From: Temnothorax longispinosus
Taxonomy: Eukaryota; Arthropoda; Insecta; Hymenoptera; Formicidae
Assembly: GCF_030848805.1 (NCBI RefSeq)
Contig: NC_092358.1
Span: 19,253,297 to 19,317,296 of the forward strand
Direction of reading: 5' to 3'
DNA length: 64,000 nt
The notes under the pieces are model-generated. The model had not been told where the DNA came from and searched no databases. It was given only the letters and a program-made list of their open reading frames with translations. Numbering within the stretch: the first letter of the stretch is position 1; each line of letters starts with the position of its first letter. The position numbers and the translations under genes were made by a program. Shown piece by piece: positions 34,331 to 48,280 of the stretch.

Positions 34331-35400
34331 CATTGTAAGATATTACAACTCGTACGCGCGCGCGTCATTACCTGAAAAAATGCCGGAAATTGGAAGAAAA
34401 CATATGCGACGGTTACAACACTATTCGCAGCTTTTGTGATTATTATACTGTAAGAGTAATATTCGATATAAAAAAATAGCCGAATAGAAAAATAAGATAT
34501 CATCAATAATATCTGTAATAAAAGTGATGATTTGAAGATATATTTAGGAATATTAATTCGTCACTTTTAAATATATAAATTAGAATGATCTAAAACGTAG
34601 TATATACATATATATATATATATATTATTTTTCCACGTTTATATTTCATTAACACAGTGGTAAAATAAAATTCAAAGAGATTTTATATTGACTATGACAT
34701 TTAAAAAATCCCATTACAACAATCATTGCATTTAGTGTTTTTAACAAAAAGAAGAATTCTTTGGCGCAGGATCGTCATGACATTCCTCGCATTAAGTATC
34801 ATTGCCATGTGTCTGCGTACTGACCTGAACCTGAATGGAATTACTAATTAAGATCGATCTGACGCGATTTATGGCAACGAGGCTGATGATCTGCTTTGCC
34901 GATCGCGTTCATCACGTCGAAGAACGCCTAACTGTAGCGTAATCACTGAAATTATCTCACGCCGCGTCTAATCGTCGCCGATTTTTTCGAGATCGCCGCG
35001 AGTTGTCTTGCACGACGCGCTATACCGAGGTGTCCGTCTCCGTCGATATCATAAATTCAACAGCGTATCCGGGCATTCCTCGCGTACTCGTCCTCATTCC
35101 CCGTATAATTAACGCCGGATGAGTCGGCAGGGGTGAGAGGTGAAAATCCATCAGCGCGGAACGTCGTGCGTGTGTGTGTATGGAAGAGCGAAGTAAAATT
35201 AACCCCATACACGATCGCCGCCGTCGTTTTTTTTATATCGAGTCGAGATGAAGTAGGAATAGGACGGACGAGCAGTAGGAGAAAGACACTTGATCGCGAG
35301 ATGAATCTGCGCAAAGAAGATGCGATCAATATGTCGTCCACCTCCTTTTATTTCTGTGCGGCGCGTTATCCACTCTTGGACTTTAGGTTTTAAATAAAAC
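34331..35400. other. AT-rich, then mixed sequence
   Basis: A TA run lies at about 34606-34625. 34850-35380 is GC-moderate with frames on both strands and no recognised domain. Confidence 0.45.
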
Positions 35401-36290
35401 TGATCGATTCTGCACGGGTCGAGTTAGCTCGGATAACATTTGCATATTCTACTATTAAATTAAATATTATTTTATCATACCGTATTTTCGCAAGAATCCA
35501 TAATTTAACCGTCGCTAATTCATCCATAGCCACTTACCTGTAAAAAAAAGAAAATAATAATTATTAATATATATAATTACGTAAACGTTTTGTTTAACAA
35601 AGTATCAATATTGAGACACACCATAAGGAAAAGACAAGAAAATCAATAGTAATCAGTCAATAAATTATTAGTTTACAAAATGTCATAAATATAATATAAA
35701 AACTTGATTTTCGAGAGAAAGTGTCATATTTTGATTTGCCTAACAAACTAAAGCGGACTGTATTTCATTCTGTGATGAGATAAAATAAAAATCAGAAGAT
35801 TAAGATTTTTATAAGAGTAATATTTTTCTTTCCACACAATATTCTTGTTTCTTAAAGAAAAATCTGTTTCGGACTAGAGCGCCGAAGATAACAGAGACAA
35901 AGTCGGGTTTTAAATTCCAACACACTCGCTAGCAAGTTAAAGACGAAGGAAACTGCGTACACTCGGTAAATTGATTAGCTCTTGTACATCTTAAATTGTT
36001 TAATTTATATTTACTCCATTCTTCTTCAAATACTTTTCATTTAATTACATTAAACTTTCTTCGCTTGGAAAGCTATAAAAAAAGATTTAATAGGCTGAAT
36101 AGGGGGAGAAGAATGTTCGTAACAAAACAGAATGCTTGATATACATATAGCTCTGGCATATAATAGTGTTGTTCATAAAAAACAAAAATATAATTTTATA
36201 TTTTATTGTATATATAAGAATGGATTTTCTTCAATCTTCAATCATGACGCGATTATACTGGCAATGAGATGCTTAAGAGAGTGTTGATGT
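35401..36290. other. AT-rich sequence
   Basis: No gene or repeat is recognised. Confidence 0.5.
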
Positions 36291-36860
36291 TTAAGGTGTC
36301 GTATCGTAACTCGATTTGGCATTCGCTCAAATGGGGGAGTCCCGTTTCATTTCGGCAGTATGCGGTAGTCGCGCGGGACGGGCAATAATAGTATAACACT
36401 AGCGGATCTCATTTCGCAGGACGTGTTTACCCCTGCTCTGGAAACCGAAGTTTGACCTCGAACACCCGAAAGTGAGGAAAGGGAACACTGCGGCGCTTTT
36501 GGGGTTCGCGAACGAAGGCGGCAAGGAGAGAGTGGCTATATCGTCGCTCATAAATAACGAAAGTAGCACCGGCAACCCTCGCGGCGTCAACTCCCAACCC
36601 TCCATCAGCACCGCCGCCGCCGCCGCCGATGCTGCTGATGCTGGTAGGAGCCAGTGAAAAACGGCCGACGAGTTCGTGGAAATGCCCATGGCTCTCGTAA
36701 GCCTGCGAAAGCGATTTCTGCCACTTCCGGCTGGGAATTGTGCGACCGACTCGAGCGGGCCCCGGGTCGCGAACCTTTCGGGATGGCGCGACGTGGGATA
36801 AATAATTGGTTTCCAGAGAGGAAAAATGCAACTCTCATAAAGGCTGATCATACTGAACAT
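36291..36860. other. GC-rich block with a CCG/GCT triplet repeat
   Basis: (CCG)6 lies at about 36611-36628, followed by gctgctgatgctg. Long minus-strand frames (153 and 134 codons) run through it in two phases, and the triplet repeat encodes poly-Ala or poly-Gly in them. No domain is recognised, so no gene is called. Confidence 0.4.
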
Positions 36861-38530
36861 ATCAGCGGAATGGAGGAATCTCTGGGAGCAAAGTACTACA
36901 GATCTATAAGAATGCAGGAAAAATAAAATCTATAAGGTCCTACGATTTTGTTGAGTCGCTAAACATAAATTTTATGGATTTCTCTCAATTTTGAACAAAT
37001 CTGAGTATTGAAAGAGATTTATGGCTACTAGTATTTCTACATATCAAAACCCGTAAATTTAAGATTTATGTAAATTTAAGATTAATTTTGCACATACAAT
37101 CTATTTGTAGAAATCTGGGATATATAGGTAAGCTTACAATACAATGCAAATAATACAAAATATTTTTTAAATATTTAGTGATTGTGTCACAGCTAGTTCT
37201 ACAATCCTAAAAAATCTTACAAGAAAATCTCCTTTGAATTAAAATTAAAAATCCACAAAACAAGACACTTGAGAGTTGGTTATTCTATATTCTATAGGTT
37301 TCATTATTAGTTATTAAGGTCATTCCAGAATTGATAAAATTTGGGATTTAGCTTGTTCAGCCTTGAGATTACAGTAATCGCTAACCAAAACCGGAGCAGG
37401 AGGGGAGGAGGACGAATTACCATCGTTAAACTTGCAACATCCGCTTCTCAAGGTTGTATGTCGCACGGTATGCGTCGCGATTTATCGCACGTACACCGTG
37501 GCGGCGTGAATTAACTACCGATCTTTATGTAGGCTTCTTCAATTTAAATCGATTATATACCACTCCGCCGCTTTCGTCCAGGCGGACGAAATAAAAGAAA
37601 ATATATGTACGCAGGCAGATGAAAAAAGTCAACAAAAGGAGAATTCAAGAAAAAAGAAAGAGGGCAGGAAGAGAGAGAAAGATATAGAAAAAAAGAACGG
37701 CGTGCCGGAGTCAAGTTTAACATAAGCGTTGCTTTCCTATATAGCCGGGCTCATTAGGAGTGCACGCAGATTACCGAGAAGATGACCTCGAGACGCTGCA
37801 GTTGCCGTGGTCTTATACCACCGGCCGTATGAGCAACGTCCGCCGTGTGTCCCGTAAGCTAATTAAGACGACAAAAGTCTACGTTAATCCGAGAAACACT
37901 CGATATGGAGAGTTTTAAACGAAGGAAGTGGTCTCTCTGGAGGGAGAGAAAGTATCGCGAGGCTGTACCGAGTCTACTCGAATACAGGCTAAATGTAGGG
38001 AAAGGCAAATGTATCCGCTGCCATATTAGGTATCTTCGATCGCATAATTTTAGAGTATCGTATTTAAACAGAGTTTCGATTTATATGAGTATATATGTTA
38101 TAAATAATCATAAGTAAATTATCACCATGACTGTCAAATCTTTAAAAACAAATATTTAATTTTTTATTTCTAATTAACAATTTTCAGTTATTGTTTCTCG
38201 AAAATAAATATATTTCGCAATTATTTTATGGATTGTTTTACTAAAACTCATAACGTGCAATATTAGGAGATATATTTTTTATTGTTTCTTTCATTATTTA
38301 TTTGCAATCGCATTCCTTGGATACATTTGGCGTTTGTGACGCTCGTGAACAACACAAACGCCTTGTTTAACATTTGTTAAAAGGATAAAATGATTCTAAG
38401 AGCCTTGTAACTTGCAATGCATTTTTTTGCAGTTAGAACACGTATACACAAAGCTGCCATCGATAAAATGTAAAGAAACTCGACGCGTATATAAACTATA
38501 TGTATAAAGACAACGCGCGACGTGAGATTT
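36861..38530. other. AT-rich flanks around a mixed block (37380-38000)
   Basis: A tandem pair gtaaatttaagatt lies at about 37051-37083. 37610-37700 is purine-rich. No gene is recognised. Confidence 0.45.
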
Positions 38531-40569
38531 ACAACTTCTCTGCGTCATACTTTTACTTCGGCAATGTTCCGCCGTATATTATAGCTACGAAGTGTGTGGC
38601 TCACTGAGAAAGGGAGAAAGAGAGGATGGTCTCTTCCGGTCGGACAGATGCAAATCGGCGATAGGCCCGGTAGTAGCGTGACTTTTATGCCCGACGACGT
38701 TAAGTCGAGGCTGTAACAATAAAAATGCGGAACGCCTCGGGCGGAATAATACATGCCGGCTCCGCTTTGTCTCGCGTCGCTCCTTCGCCCCCTTTTTTCC
38801 GATCTTTTTCCCCTTGCCCTTTCACCCGTTAATTGTCTCCCCTCGATCTGCGTCCTGCTCGAACTGCGGTGTTGTCTTCGATGTGCATAAATGCACATTT
38901 TTACGACGATATTAAATATGATTATTCCACTTTTTCGCGATGCCCTCGTGCGGCTGAGTACCTCGCCGGTTTTTTCGTCCCTCGAGGTACCGTGACCATT
39001 ACGAGCGCGTTTATGGACAGTTGCAAAGACTTGAGGCGAATTCAGATGATGCATTTTGGATAAGCAACCCGGAAGAATTGTTTACGGTAGAAGAAAGTGC
39101 ATGAATCGTATAAACAGTGTTTGATCGTTCATAATGATAATAATCATTTATATTGAATCGTACGAATAATAATCCATAACTAGTCCTATCTAAAAAAAAG
39201 GCATGTTAAATCGATACTCGCATCTCTCGAAGTCTTCTCGAACGCCTCAAAGTTTATTGTTGACACTTTTTCGCGATGCTGATTAGTTTTCTCGCTGCGC
39301 TAACTTCGTGAGCGGCTGTCATAGCATATTTTGACAGTTGTGTGTAATGTTAAAGCTAAATAGCGCGCGCAAAGCGTGCGTCTGTGATGTCGAGTATAAT
39401 AAAACATTTGACATAATTTTTGAATTTGATAATAATTGATAATAAAAGACTCTTAGAATGACGACGTAAAAAAATTTTAACTTATTCTAAACAAAAAACA
39501 AATGCACTACATCTCAAATTATAAAAGTATAATACAACGCGTTCTATAAAAGTTATTTTTCTTTAAATTGTAAAATGGATAAATTACGATAATAGGTGTA
39601 GATTGCTGACTTTCAATTATATTTATAACAAAGTAACAAAAATTGGATTTCAAATTGTATTCACCAAATGCGATATACTTTGTCACAATCTATGCTTTCT
39701 GGAAAACATTCAAAAGGTGTTCTATAAATTTCTCGATTGAATTCGAGCTGAAATGTTTACTTCTTGGAACCACGTTACTCGTAACAGGAGCCGAAACTAA
39801 CGGCGCCAGGGTAAATGCTCGAATTCCTCCAAAACGGGCGTTACCATCCGGTTCGAAGTAAAATATAGTAGTTTACTCTCGAAAAACAGGAGAATCGACC
39901 TACTTCTCATTGAATTTGTACGCCTCCGCGAATCCTTGCCAGAGTACTGCATTTCCGATTCTCGCGCTCGATTCGATGCTATCGATCATTTCTTGGAAAC
40001 GAGAGAGAGTCTCTTAGTTCGTCTCGACTTTCCGTTCCATTTTCCAATATCTTTAGTACATTTGTGTTGAAAAATATGAACCACGGAATATAAGATTTCA
40101 GATAAAATCTTGAAATATGCACTTCATATCTCTTAGATATCTTGTTTTGTGAAAACTTCATTAAAGATTTTGTGATTACTTAACGTTATCAGTTAAATAC
40201 ATTATAAACCGCAAATGTGCAAGTTGAACTATTATGCTGAGCAAATATAGTTTATAATTTAAAAATCAAAGTACGAGATATGTGTTTTACTTCAACAAAG
40301 ATCTCAAAATTAAAAAAATAATAAAATTTTTTAGCTTCTATTGTTAGTTTAAGCCACGTAATATTAAAATTAAAATATGGCGACAACAACGGTCTTTGTA
40401 CAAAACATTCAGAAAAAATATAGCACTATAAATTGGGATTTATTGGGATAAATTTCCTATTCCACAGATCCTATCATGCTCGCGAACGCACGCGTGCGAT
40501 TAATTAACGGAATGCAGCATAAACTTTTGTAGAGTAATGACAAAAGTGGTCGGAATCTTCTTCATTCTA
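38531..40569. other. GC-moderate block, then AT-rich sequence
   Basis: A 169-codon minus-strand frame over 38545-39054 is Arg/Ser-rich and recognised as nothing known. 39081-40560 is mostly AT-rich with a GC-moderate patch at 39770-40010. Confidence 0.4.
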
Positions 40570-40930
40570 CTGTTTTTTTTTGTTCGATCGTCGCGGAGCT
40601 GGGCAGCGCGCGCTCGGGGCCCGCCGAGAGCACACGAGTATAAAGGCATAGAACGTAAATATCAGCTCGTTTGATCTCGGAGGCCCCATGAAAATGACTT
40701 GTAATGGCGGGGCCCCGCGTACTTTACAGGCCGCATTCGAAATAAATATTTCGAGTTTACGGCCCCTCGAGAGGCGGACGGCCCCCGCTGCATCGCCACA
40801 GGGTGGGGATCGGCGTCAGTGACGAACATTAAAACAGAGAACCCCATGAAGGGTGCCATTACAATGACTCCCAGTGAATGATAATCAGTCCCCTGCTCTC
40901 GCATCCGCATTTTTTCTGCGGCTTGGAGCG
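40570..40930. promoter_or_regulatory. Candidate conserved noncoding block with internal symmetry
   Basis: A sharply bounded GC-rich block. ccccatgaa occurs twice (about 40684 and 40842). ttgtaatggc (about 40701) and its reverse-complement relative gccattacaa (about 40854) form an inverted pair. Several short cccc/gggg symmetries lie between them (ggccccgcg, cggcccctcgag). An 82-codon minus-strand frame across it has no known domain. The ordered, non-simple structure suggests constraint, which is inference. Confidence 0.3.
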
Positions 40931-41340
40931 GCTCAATTACTTATACGTCTCTCTGGAACCCGGTTGATCAAATTTAATCTCACATATTGCAAGATATAGA
41001 AAGAAAATACAAGAGTATGTTAATGCAAGCTAATCAGCGATAAACATCTGCTTTCGATAAACATGGAAATTGTATTGTCGTGTAAAAAAGGAGCTTGTGG
41101 AATCTAAATTCACTAATTATATCACTAATTGTGCCTAAAATAATCATTAAAAAATAATTTTCATATTAGCATTGCTTCCTATACTTTAATTAATGTATTT
41201 GAAACGTCGCGGATTATGCGGTAAAACCTGTGTTAATCTGAGATAGGACATATTTGTGAAAACATACATTACGATATTACAAAATAAATAAAAGATACCG
41301 CTTACTGTGTAAATCCAGAGAGATTAAACGGTAATAATAA
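40931..41340. other. AT-rich sequence
   Basis: No gene or repeat is recognised. Confidence 0.5.
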
Positions 41341-42010
41341 ACGTTCGCGATCCGCGGCCATTCTCACCTTATTATTCTTATAGCGCACAAGAGAGAGATT
41401 CTTGCCGCGGAATAAGCGAACTGACAAAGGGCCACCGGCAAGAGCGATGCGCGCCCTTTCACGTGCGGTAATCCCCGCTCTTCAAGGCCTCGGAAATATT
41501 TATATGCATCTTAAGCCGCGGCGAAAGGGATGAGAATGCGCACCCGTCGAAAAAGATTATTATTAACGTCGTCGCTCGACGGATCCGCACCGGCATGGTC
41601 GGAACCGATAAGAGTCTTACGTGGAGTCTTCCTCGGAGTCGGGTAGCTGAAAAGGGCTGCGACAAGGACGCGTGCCAGCCTCGATAAGTCGCGACCTAAT
41701 GACGAAACGTCCGCGGGGATAACGGCGAGCGACGACGCGACGTAGTCGCTCGCACGGAAGGGTGGCGTCACGAGAAGGGTGGCGATCCGATCGCAATTAA
41801 GTCATCGCGTGATCCATTGCCCCTATGATTGATGTCTGGCAGATTGATATTAGACGCCGGGAGATATTTATTGGGCGTAAATCGCGCGCGGTGGTTTAAT
41901 TAATGGTGCGACGGATAGGTCCTTACGGAGTTAACCCCTATTAAAGGCGACCAATTATGGCACCTTCGTTATATCTCCTCTTAATGATAAGACGCGAAAG
42001 AAAAGGCGAG
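41341..42010. promoter_or_regulatory. Candidate conserved noncoding or enhancer block
   Basis: A GC-moderate block. Its second half (41790-41980) is dense in ATTA/TTAA and ATTG cores: gcaattaagtc, atgattgatg, gtttaattaatgg, gagttaacc, ccaattatgg, along with a ttattgggcgtaaatc stretch. Overlapping minus-strand frames (41459-41771) lack domains. Regulatory function is inferred from texture only. Confidence 0.25.
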
Positions 42011-42690
42011 CTATGATTAAGTGTCCTAAATTAATTCGATTTTCTCTTGATTCAATGAATCAAAATGTATAATGATTCAGAATGAATAATTTAAAACATG
42101 TTTGTAACACTTGCGGTTTAAAATATGCATGGTGAATAATGCAGGTAATGCAGAAAATTAATCTTTTTGTTATTTTAATCCGTATTTCTGTAAAAGAAAC
42201 GCAATAAGAAGGACAAATTTTCTGCATTTATTAATACCTTAGTCTTCTACATTAGTCCCTTAAATCTAAAAAAAAAAAAAAACATCAATTATTCATGAAA
42301 TACAAGTCTTACGGACAATAAATATATATAATAAACATTACAATAGATATATATCATTAATAACCATTATCGGAAATAAGTACTCGTAATAAAAAAAATT
42401 TCCTTTGCTTTGTTAAAGTTGTAATCTCTCCAATTTTGATTAAATATATTTAATTAAAGATAAAAGTTTGCAAGCAATAACAATAATCGTGTCAAAAATT
42501 ATTGATGATTACAAATCATTTTTTTTTTAGTAAACAAACATATATCATCGTCCTATTGTTCTTCAGCAAAAAAACCACACAAATCGACATATGTTTGGCG
42601 ACAATCGCGCTATCAAATTCTGCGAACAAGACTTACCGGACAAGAGCCTTTTTTACCTTCGGGAATGCATTAGACAGCGTTAAACGTTAA
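42011..42690. other. AT-rich sequence
   Basis: A run of 15 A lies at about 42270. No gene is recognised. Confidence 0.5.
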
Positions 42691-43150
42691 GCGTTATTTC
42701 TGCCAAACGAGTTGGTCGATATCGAGCGCGCGCGTTCTCGATATTCCGCCATCTCCCGCGGCTTCGACCCGGGCATCGGGAAACCGTCTCGAGGATAATA
42801 CTTTAAACGCTTCTCCCCTGCCCGGTTCGAACGTTCGAGACGTCAGAAACTTCCGACGGAGAATTAATCCTCCGTTTCCGCGGGATATTCCCGGAGCAGA
42901 GTCGAGCAAAGTTTCGTCAGACTCGACCGACGTCGGACGTACGTGCTGTCTTTCTTGTCTTTCTCCATCTTTATCTCTCGCCGCTCGCCTCTCTCTTTTC
43001 CCCCCCGACCTTTCCTCCGCTCACTCCCCACCCTCCCATGTGGAAGTAAACCGCGAAACGGACATATCGCACACGTCTCGTTTTTTCACCCGTTTCCGAT
43101 ATTCCCGTGTCGGCGCTGTCAAGCGATAACATTGTAAAAGGATTACAGAG
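42691..43150. other. GC-rich block, pyrimidine-rich in its second half
   Basis: 42945-43040 is C/T-rich on the plus strand. Frames on both strands are short and unremarkable. Confidence 0.45.
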
Positions 43151-45000
43151 ACGATCGATCTTGCCGGCTTTTCCTATATCCGGTATGTAGTTCACTTTGT
43201 CATAACTACATGCATAGTTGCATATGGGATATGTAGAGCGGAACTGTATATCGTGAATTACTCCGTTTGAAGAATAATTATGCAAAACGGATTAAATCCA
43301 TCTTTTGATAAAAACAGATTTAACGCAAATTACAATTTTTTAGAGCGAAATAAATTATACTTTGACGGTAAATAGATAAAACTTCCTTCTTTTTTTCAGA
43401 AATTTTAAGTGGAATTTACTTTAAAAAAGTTTTAATATCGGTTTTAATTGCTAAGATATTGAAAATTCAAAATTAAAAAGTTGCGGTAAAAGACTTTAAT
43501 CAGAATTTCGCCGAGAAAAAATCAAATCTAATTCGGTCGAAAGATTTGTAGATTAAGAAAAAGTAAAAGAAATCTGGAATACTCTGTGAATCTAAAGATT
43601 AAGTTAAGATTTGCGTTAAATATCTGTTGAAATAAAACAGATTTAAAATTAATTTAAAAAAAAATAGAGTTTTTATATTTATTATTTTGTCTATAGATTT
43701 GGCTGGAACTTTTTAAATATTTCGTACCAATCTTTTGTTTCGATTTATGTATTTTCATACATTTGTACATAACTGTTATAAGATTTTTAATAGACTTACT
43801 TTAAATTATGTGGCTTAAAAATGTATGTTCAGTGTACAACATGTATAAATTGTGAGAAGATCTAAAACTAAAGACAATTACGTTTACTGCTTCAAATATG
43901 CGATAAACATGGCATGGGTCAAAAGCTTCAATCGCGATAAGCGATTCACAGTCGAGTCAAGTTTCATTCGCTCGCCATGTTTCGCGGGTCGCCATAGACC
44001 AAGCGCCAATTCGGTCGCGGTATTGAAATTAAAATGCCAGAGCGAATAATACGAAGAGATAGGAAAATCTTTTTTTTTTGCGCGATCATCGGGAACGAGT
44101 AGGTGGAAAGCAGGGCGGCTGCTTTGAAATCATGCCAGGGAAAAAGCGAACAGAGTATAACATGCACGTTCATAAATATATACGACTTCTATCCGTTCCT
44201 GTGATGGCCGCGGGCAACGTTCCGGAAAAATGCGCCGAGCGTTTTTTTTTCCATCGGACTAGGGATACTTTCAGGTATCGATAGTTTTGTTCGAGCATGT
44301 GGTCGAGTATGAAACGCAGAGTAAAATTTTGTGATATCTGATAATTGGAACCGCACGTTGGAGTATTATATACATATAAATAGGAATTGAATAAAGTGTT
44401 GTACAGTGTGATACATAATTAAATCAATAGTAAATTAATACTAACAGTTTAATAATCTATATTAAAATCGAAGAACAAAATACTGCAAAAAAAGTACATA
44501 TGTAGATATATCTCTTTGTTTCTCATTTTCTTTTAAACAATGTAATAGTTAGCAGTTTATTCGTTAATTAACCTTCACTTTTGTTACAACCTTTAATATG
44601 TAATTACTTTTTTACTGATATTTTTAATGATATTTTATCGACTTATCTATTTATATATATAATCATCTGTCTGAAATAGAATGTACAAAGTAAATAGATA
44701 AAATCTTAGAGTGTAGACAGTTTGCGTTTTTTGCCTGTCCATTTTGTTGGTCACGAATATTGAAGGTGAATGATTCTTCTATAAAAATTATATCTTTATC
44801 GTCAATAATAATATAAATACCATATACAATTCAATCGCATGATCAATCCTGCAATTGGGATATAATGATTCTGTGCAAAACTTCTGGTCGCTTCAAACTT
44901 CTGTAATACGGCGATAAGTATCGAACTTGGCATAACATATCGAATCAACCAAGTAAACCGTCACTTTAGCATGATCCACACACACGTAATTCGCATGTCA
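43151..45000. other. AT-rich sequence with a mixed patch at 43850-44300
   Basis: No gene or repeat is recognised. Poly-T runs occur at about 44071 and 44243. Confidence 0.45.
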
Positions 45001-45660
45001 ATGTGAAAGGAACAGAAGGTGGACCTCGCGCTTGAAATTCCGCTCCAGCCGTTCCTGGTGTTCACGCGAGCTCGCCCGGGAAGAGGGGAACGAGATAAAA
45101 AAGATCTGCAAGAGAGAGAGAGAAAGAAAGAAAGAGAGAATGAATAAAGAGAGAAAATCGAGCAAAGTGTAGGTGCGGAGCGAGCAAGGTGCTCTTACGA
45201 ATTCCACGGGCGAGCGTCTCTTTTACGGCTACTTAAGACAGTAGAGATGCTAGTTCCGGCCGAAAAGGAAGCCGGAGGTGAAGCAAGAAAGGGGACTGAG
45301 GGTAGGAACGGCGCGGTCGAAGGAGAGACGAAAAAAAAGGGAAAGAATGTGAGAGTTGGCGGGTAAGAGGGGGGGGGGAGGGCTCGACGGAGAGAATCGA
45401 GCCAATCTTGGCCCAGGGCACGCGCGTGAAATATCGGCGTACGGGGAAATTACTCCCCGACGTGAAATTTCGCCCCGGGGCGAATTTCGCCGCGCGCACG
45501 TGAAAATACGTTACGGCGTGATTAGTATATTAAAAGTAACGGCGGTGCATTAAAGCGAGGCCGCGGGAGTGAGCGAGCGAGCGAACCGCGAGATTTATCT
45601 CGGAGGTGCAGGACGCTGTCTCGTCAAATAATTCGTTTCTTTTCTTCCACCTCCCGTACC
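45001..45660 (+). other. Purine-rich then CpG-rich block
   Basis: 45100-45380 is mainly A/G, including gagagaga/aaagaaag runs at 45111-45145 and a G-run at about 45370. 45420-45590 is CpG-rich with alternating cgaatttcgccg/ggggcg words and a gagcgagcgagcg repeat near 45570. Frames are low-complexity and not called. Confidence 0.5.
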
Positions 45661-46640
45661 GCGCGATGATTTTCAACTCATTGCATTTTTTATATTGTTA
45701 TCAACATAGATTAATGTTCGGCTGATATAAATATATTAAAATTCAGTCAAATCAGGTTTGAAAGAACTCTAACAAGTTGAAGAGCTATAGAATTATTTTA
45801 ATTCTGGGAATAAAAAAGCTTGAAATTCAACAATCGAAACATTGAAGAAACTATACAATCTTACCTATATTTTTTATGTTTCCAAATAAACAATAAAGAT
45901 TTCAATCATACCGCGCAAAATCCGTGCGAATTGCACTGTTTGGGTGAAAACCTAATCCAAGGAAGAATCCGTATGATTTTATTCGTGAAATGGAGTCAGT
46001 TGCATTGCATGAATATTTTGACGAAATTTAATTTTAACATACACATATAGGAGTACATATAGGAGGAATACATGTAGGAGTGTTATCTTCTGGATAACTC
46101 AATGATGAGAAAATTAACAAATCTGAGGGAAAATGTTTCAAGCTGACGAGAGAAAAATAATACATCACGGACTTTATTCTAACAACTTGTCTGAATGTTT
46201 CTGTCAAATTGTCGGAATATTCCGGAATCGTTCCTGTCATGCTTTTCTACCTTTTAAATGGAATTATAATTAAAGCTTTCAAAATTCTGTACATTTCCAT
46301 GTCCGTGATCATACTTGGCATAAAGTGCATAAAAATGCGAAAATTTGAAATGTTGAAAATACAAACAGGAAACAAGATTAAATCCATTTTCGTTAAAAAT
46401 TGAGTTAACATTCCAATTTTTAAATAACGCTTCTTCGATTAAGCACCGTTGTCTGTTATACACTATAGCTACAATTGTAAAACTAAACGTCCACTATAAA
46501 ATAAGAAAATTCTGTATATCTTTGTCAATAATAATTAACATTAAATTGACTTAATATTGAGCCAATCTAATTAAGTATTAATTATCATCGATGCGATGCA
46601 AAAATTAAGATAGGGACTGTACGATACAATTGCACTATTA
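45661..46640. other. AT-rich sequence
   Basis: A plus-strand frame (46209-46403, open back to about 46157) has a hydrophobic stretch but no recognised family. It is AT-rich by composition and not called. Confidence 0.45.
46043..46080 (+). repeat. Short minisatellite, three copies of an 11-mer
   Basis: acatataggag at 46043-46053 and 46055-46065, and acatgtaggag at 46070-46080, separated by 1 and 4 bases. Confidence 0.85.
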
Positions 46641-47200
46641 TCAAAAAAGTATCGACGCAACGATACGTAGGCAACAAAATTTAACGACGCGACGTCCGTC
46701 GTAAAGCCTCGTTGTCGGCGCGAGAGTTATCGCGTCCATTTTCCAGCGCCCTTCGACGGCGGAACGGTCGGAAAAACGGGCGAAGTCGACGATAGCCGGA
46801 GAAACCCGTCGTTTCTCTCTTCTCCTGCGGGATAATGCCAGCCCATATCCAGCTGGAACGTGCGAATCTTGCGACACCTGCGCCGCCTCACGCAGACAAA
46901 TGCGGCAATCATCCAGGAACGACGATTACCGACACGCTCTTGTCGGACCCTCGTCCGCTTCTAGGAAGGCAGAAGCTGTCACTTTCGTGGTCGGCACAAA
47001 CGCGAATGGAGAACGGAGCACGGGGAGCACCACGAGAAGTTCGACGAAACGCGTTCGCCATCTGTGCACACCGATCTTCTGCCATATAATCGCGCCTTGT
47101 TCTACTAGGATTACTAGAGTTAAAGTTGCGGAAATCGGCGAGCCGGAAATCCAAATTCCACATCCGACCCCGAGACTCAACCAGAAGACCTGATACTCAC
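46641..47200. other. GC-moderate block
   Basis: Five overlapping frames of 76-97 codons on both strands, none with a recognisable domain. Not called. Confidence 0.4.
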
Positions 47201-48280
47201 AAGAATCCGCGAATTCGAAATCCGATGACTTTTATTAATAAAATCTCCGATAAAAATGTATTTTACTAAAACATATTTCAAAATAAAAAAAATTCTGAAA
47301 CTTAGAAGTCAATTCAAAAGTCTGTTTTAAAATCGAAAACTTCAAATTATACAATTTAAAGATTAAAAAACTCCGTCAAAAACATATTTAAAAGTTTTAT
47401 GAAAAATAACTTATAATTTATTGTGAATGTGGAATATCAAAGTATCAATTTCAATTTTACAAATGTAATTAATAAATAGCCTTTCTCTTAAATAAAAGTT
47501 ATTTTAAAATTTAAAAAAATGTAAAGTTCGATGATTGTACTGTAAATCACGAGGGTTCGAAAACATAAAATTACAAAAAATGTTCAATATAAAGTATAAC
47601 GCAAGCTTTATCGAATTAACATAAACCCAATCTTGCAAAGTAAATCTCTGTCTTTCGGACGTGGACAAAGAAAAACGGTACTACTTAAGATTAAAAAGAT
47701 TGGTCCGAATTTTTTTCCAGACTTCCTCATTCCCCCGCGCTCTTCTCGCGTTGGACGTACAAGAGGGTTGAAATGAGACTCAAATTAAAAACTATAAATC
47801 AGACACAGAGATTACTCGCAACCGTCAGACTTGTCTGGAATGAAGGTGGGACAAGTTGAAAGTGGAGAGAAAGAGCGTAAGCAATTGAAGAAAATCAATA
47901 AAAGCTTTAAACTTTAATAATTTTACTCGTTTTATAACTTGGTTAACATTGCGCCAAAATTACAACTTCGCGTTTGAAATTCTTAAAATTGAAATCTGGA
48001 AAATCAATATATAGTTTTCTATATCGACCTCTCATTTATAGAGAAAAGCTCTTTTCCAAGTTCTTATCCAATCTTCATCAATAAGAATTCTCTTGTCGAA
48101 AGAAAATTGTCTCGAATTGCAAGTCACTGCTAAGTAATCCGCACTGGAATTTCTACCTAATAATTGAACAAAAATATAAAATAATTTAACGCAGCTTTCC
48201 AATTCCTTTTTATTTCGCTTAAGTCAGAAAGGGAGATTGATTATGACATACGAGAGGAATCAAAATTGATCAGGCATTTA
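47201..48280. other. AT-rich sequence
   Basis: No gene or repeat is recognised. Confidence 0.5.

Noticed and set aside
39850..42840. ggttcga words at about 39850 and 42825
   Set aside because: They resemble a tRNA B box, but no A box or acceptor stem lies at the proper distance.
46157..46403. Hydrophobic plus-strand frame that at first suggested a chemoreceptor fragment
   Set aside because: Only generic Ile/Leu-rich AT-driven composition; no conserved receptor motif could be identified.
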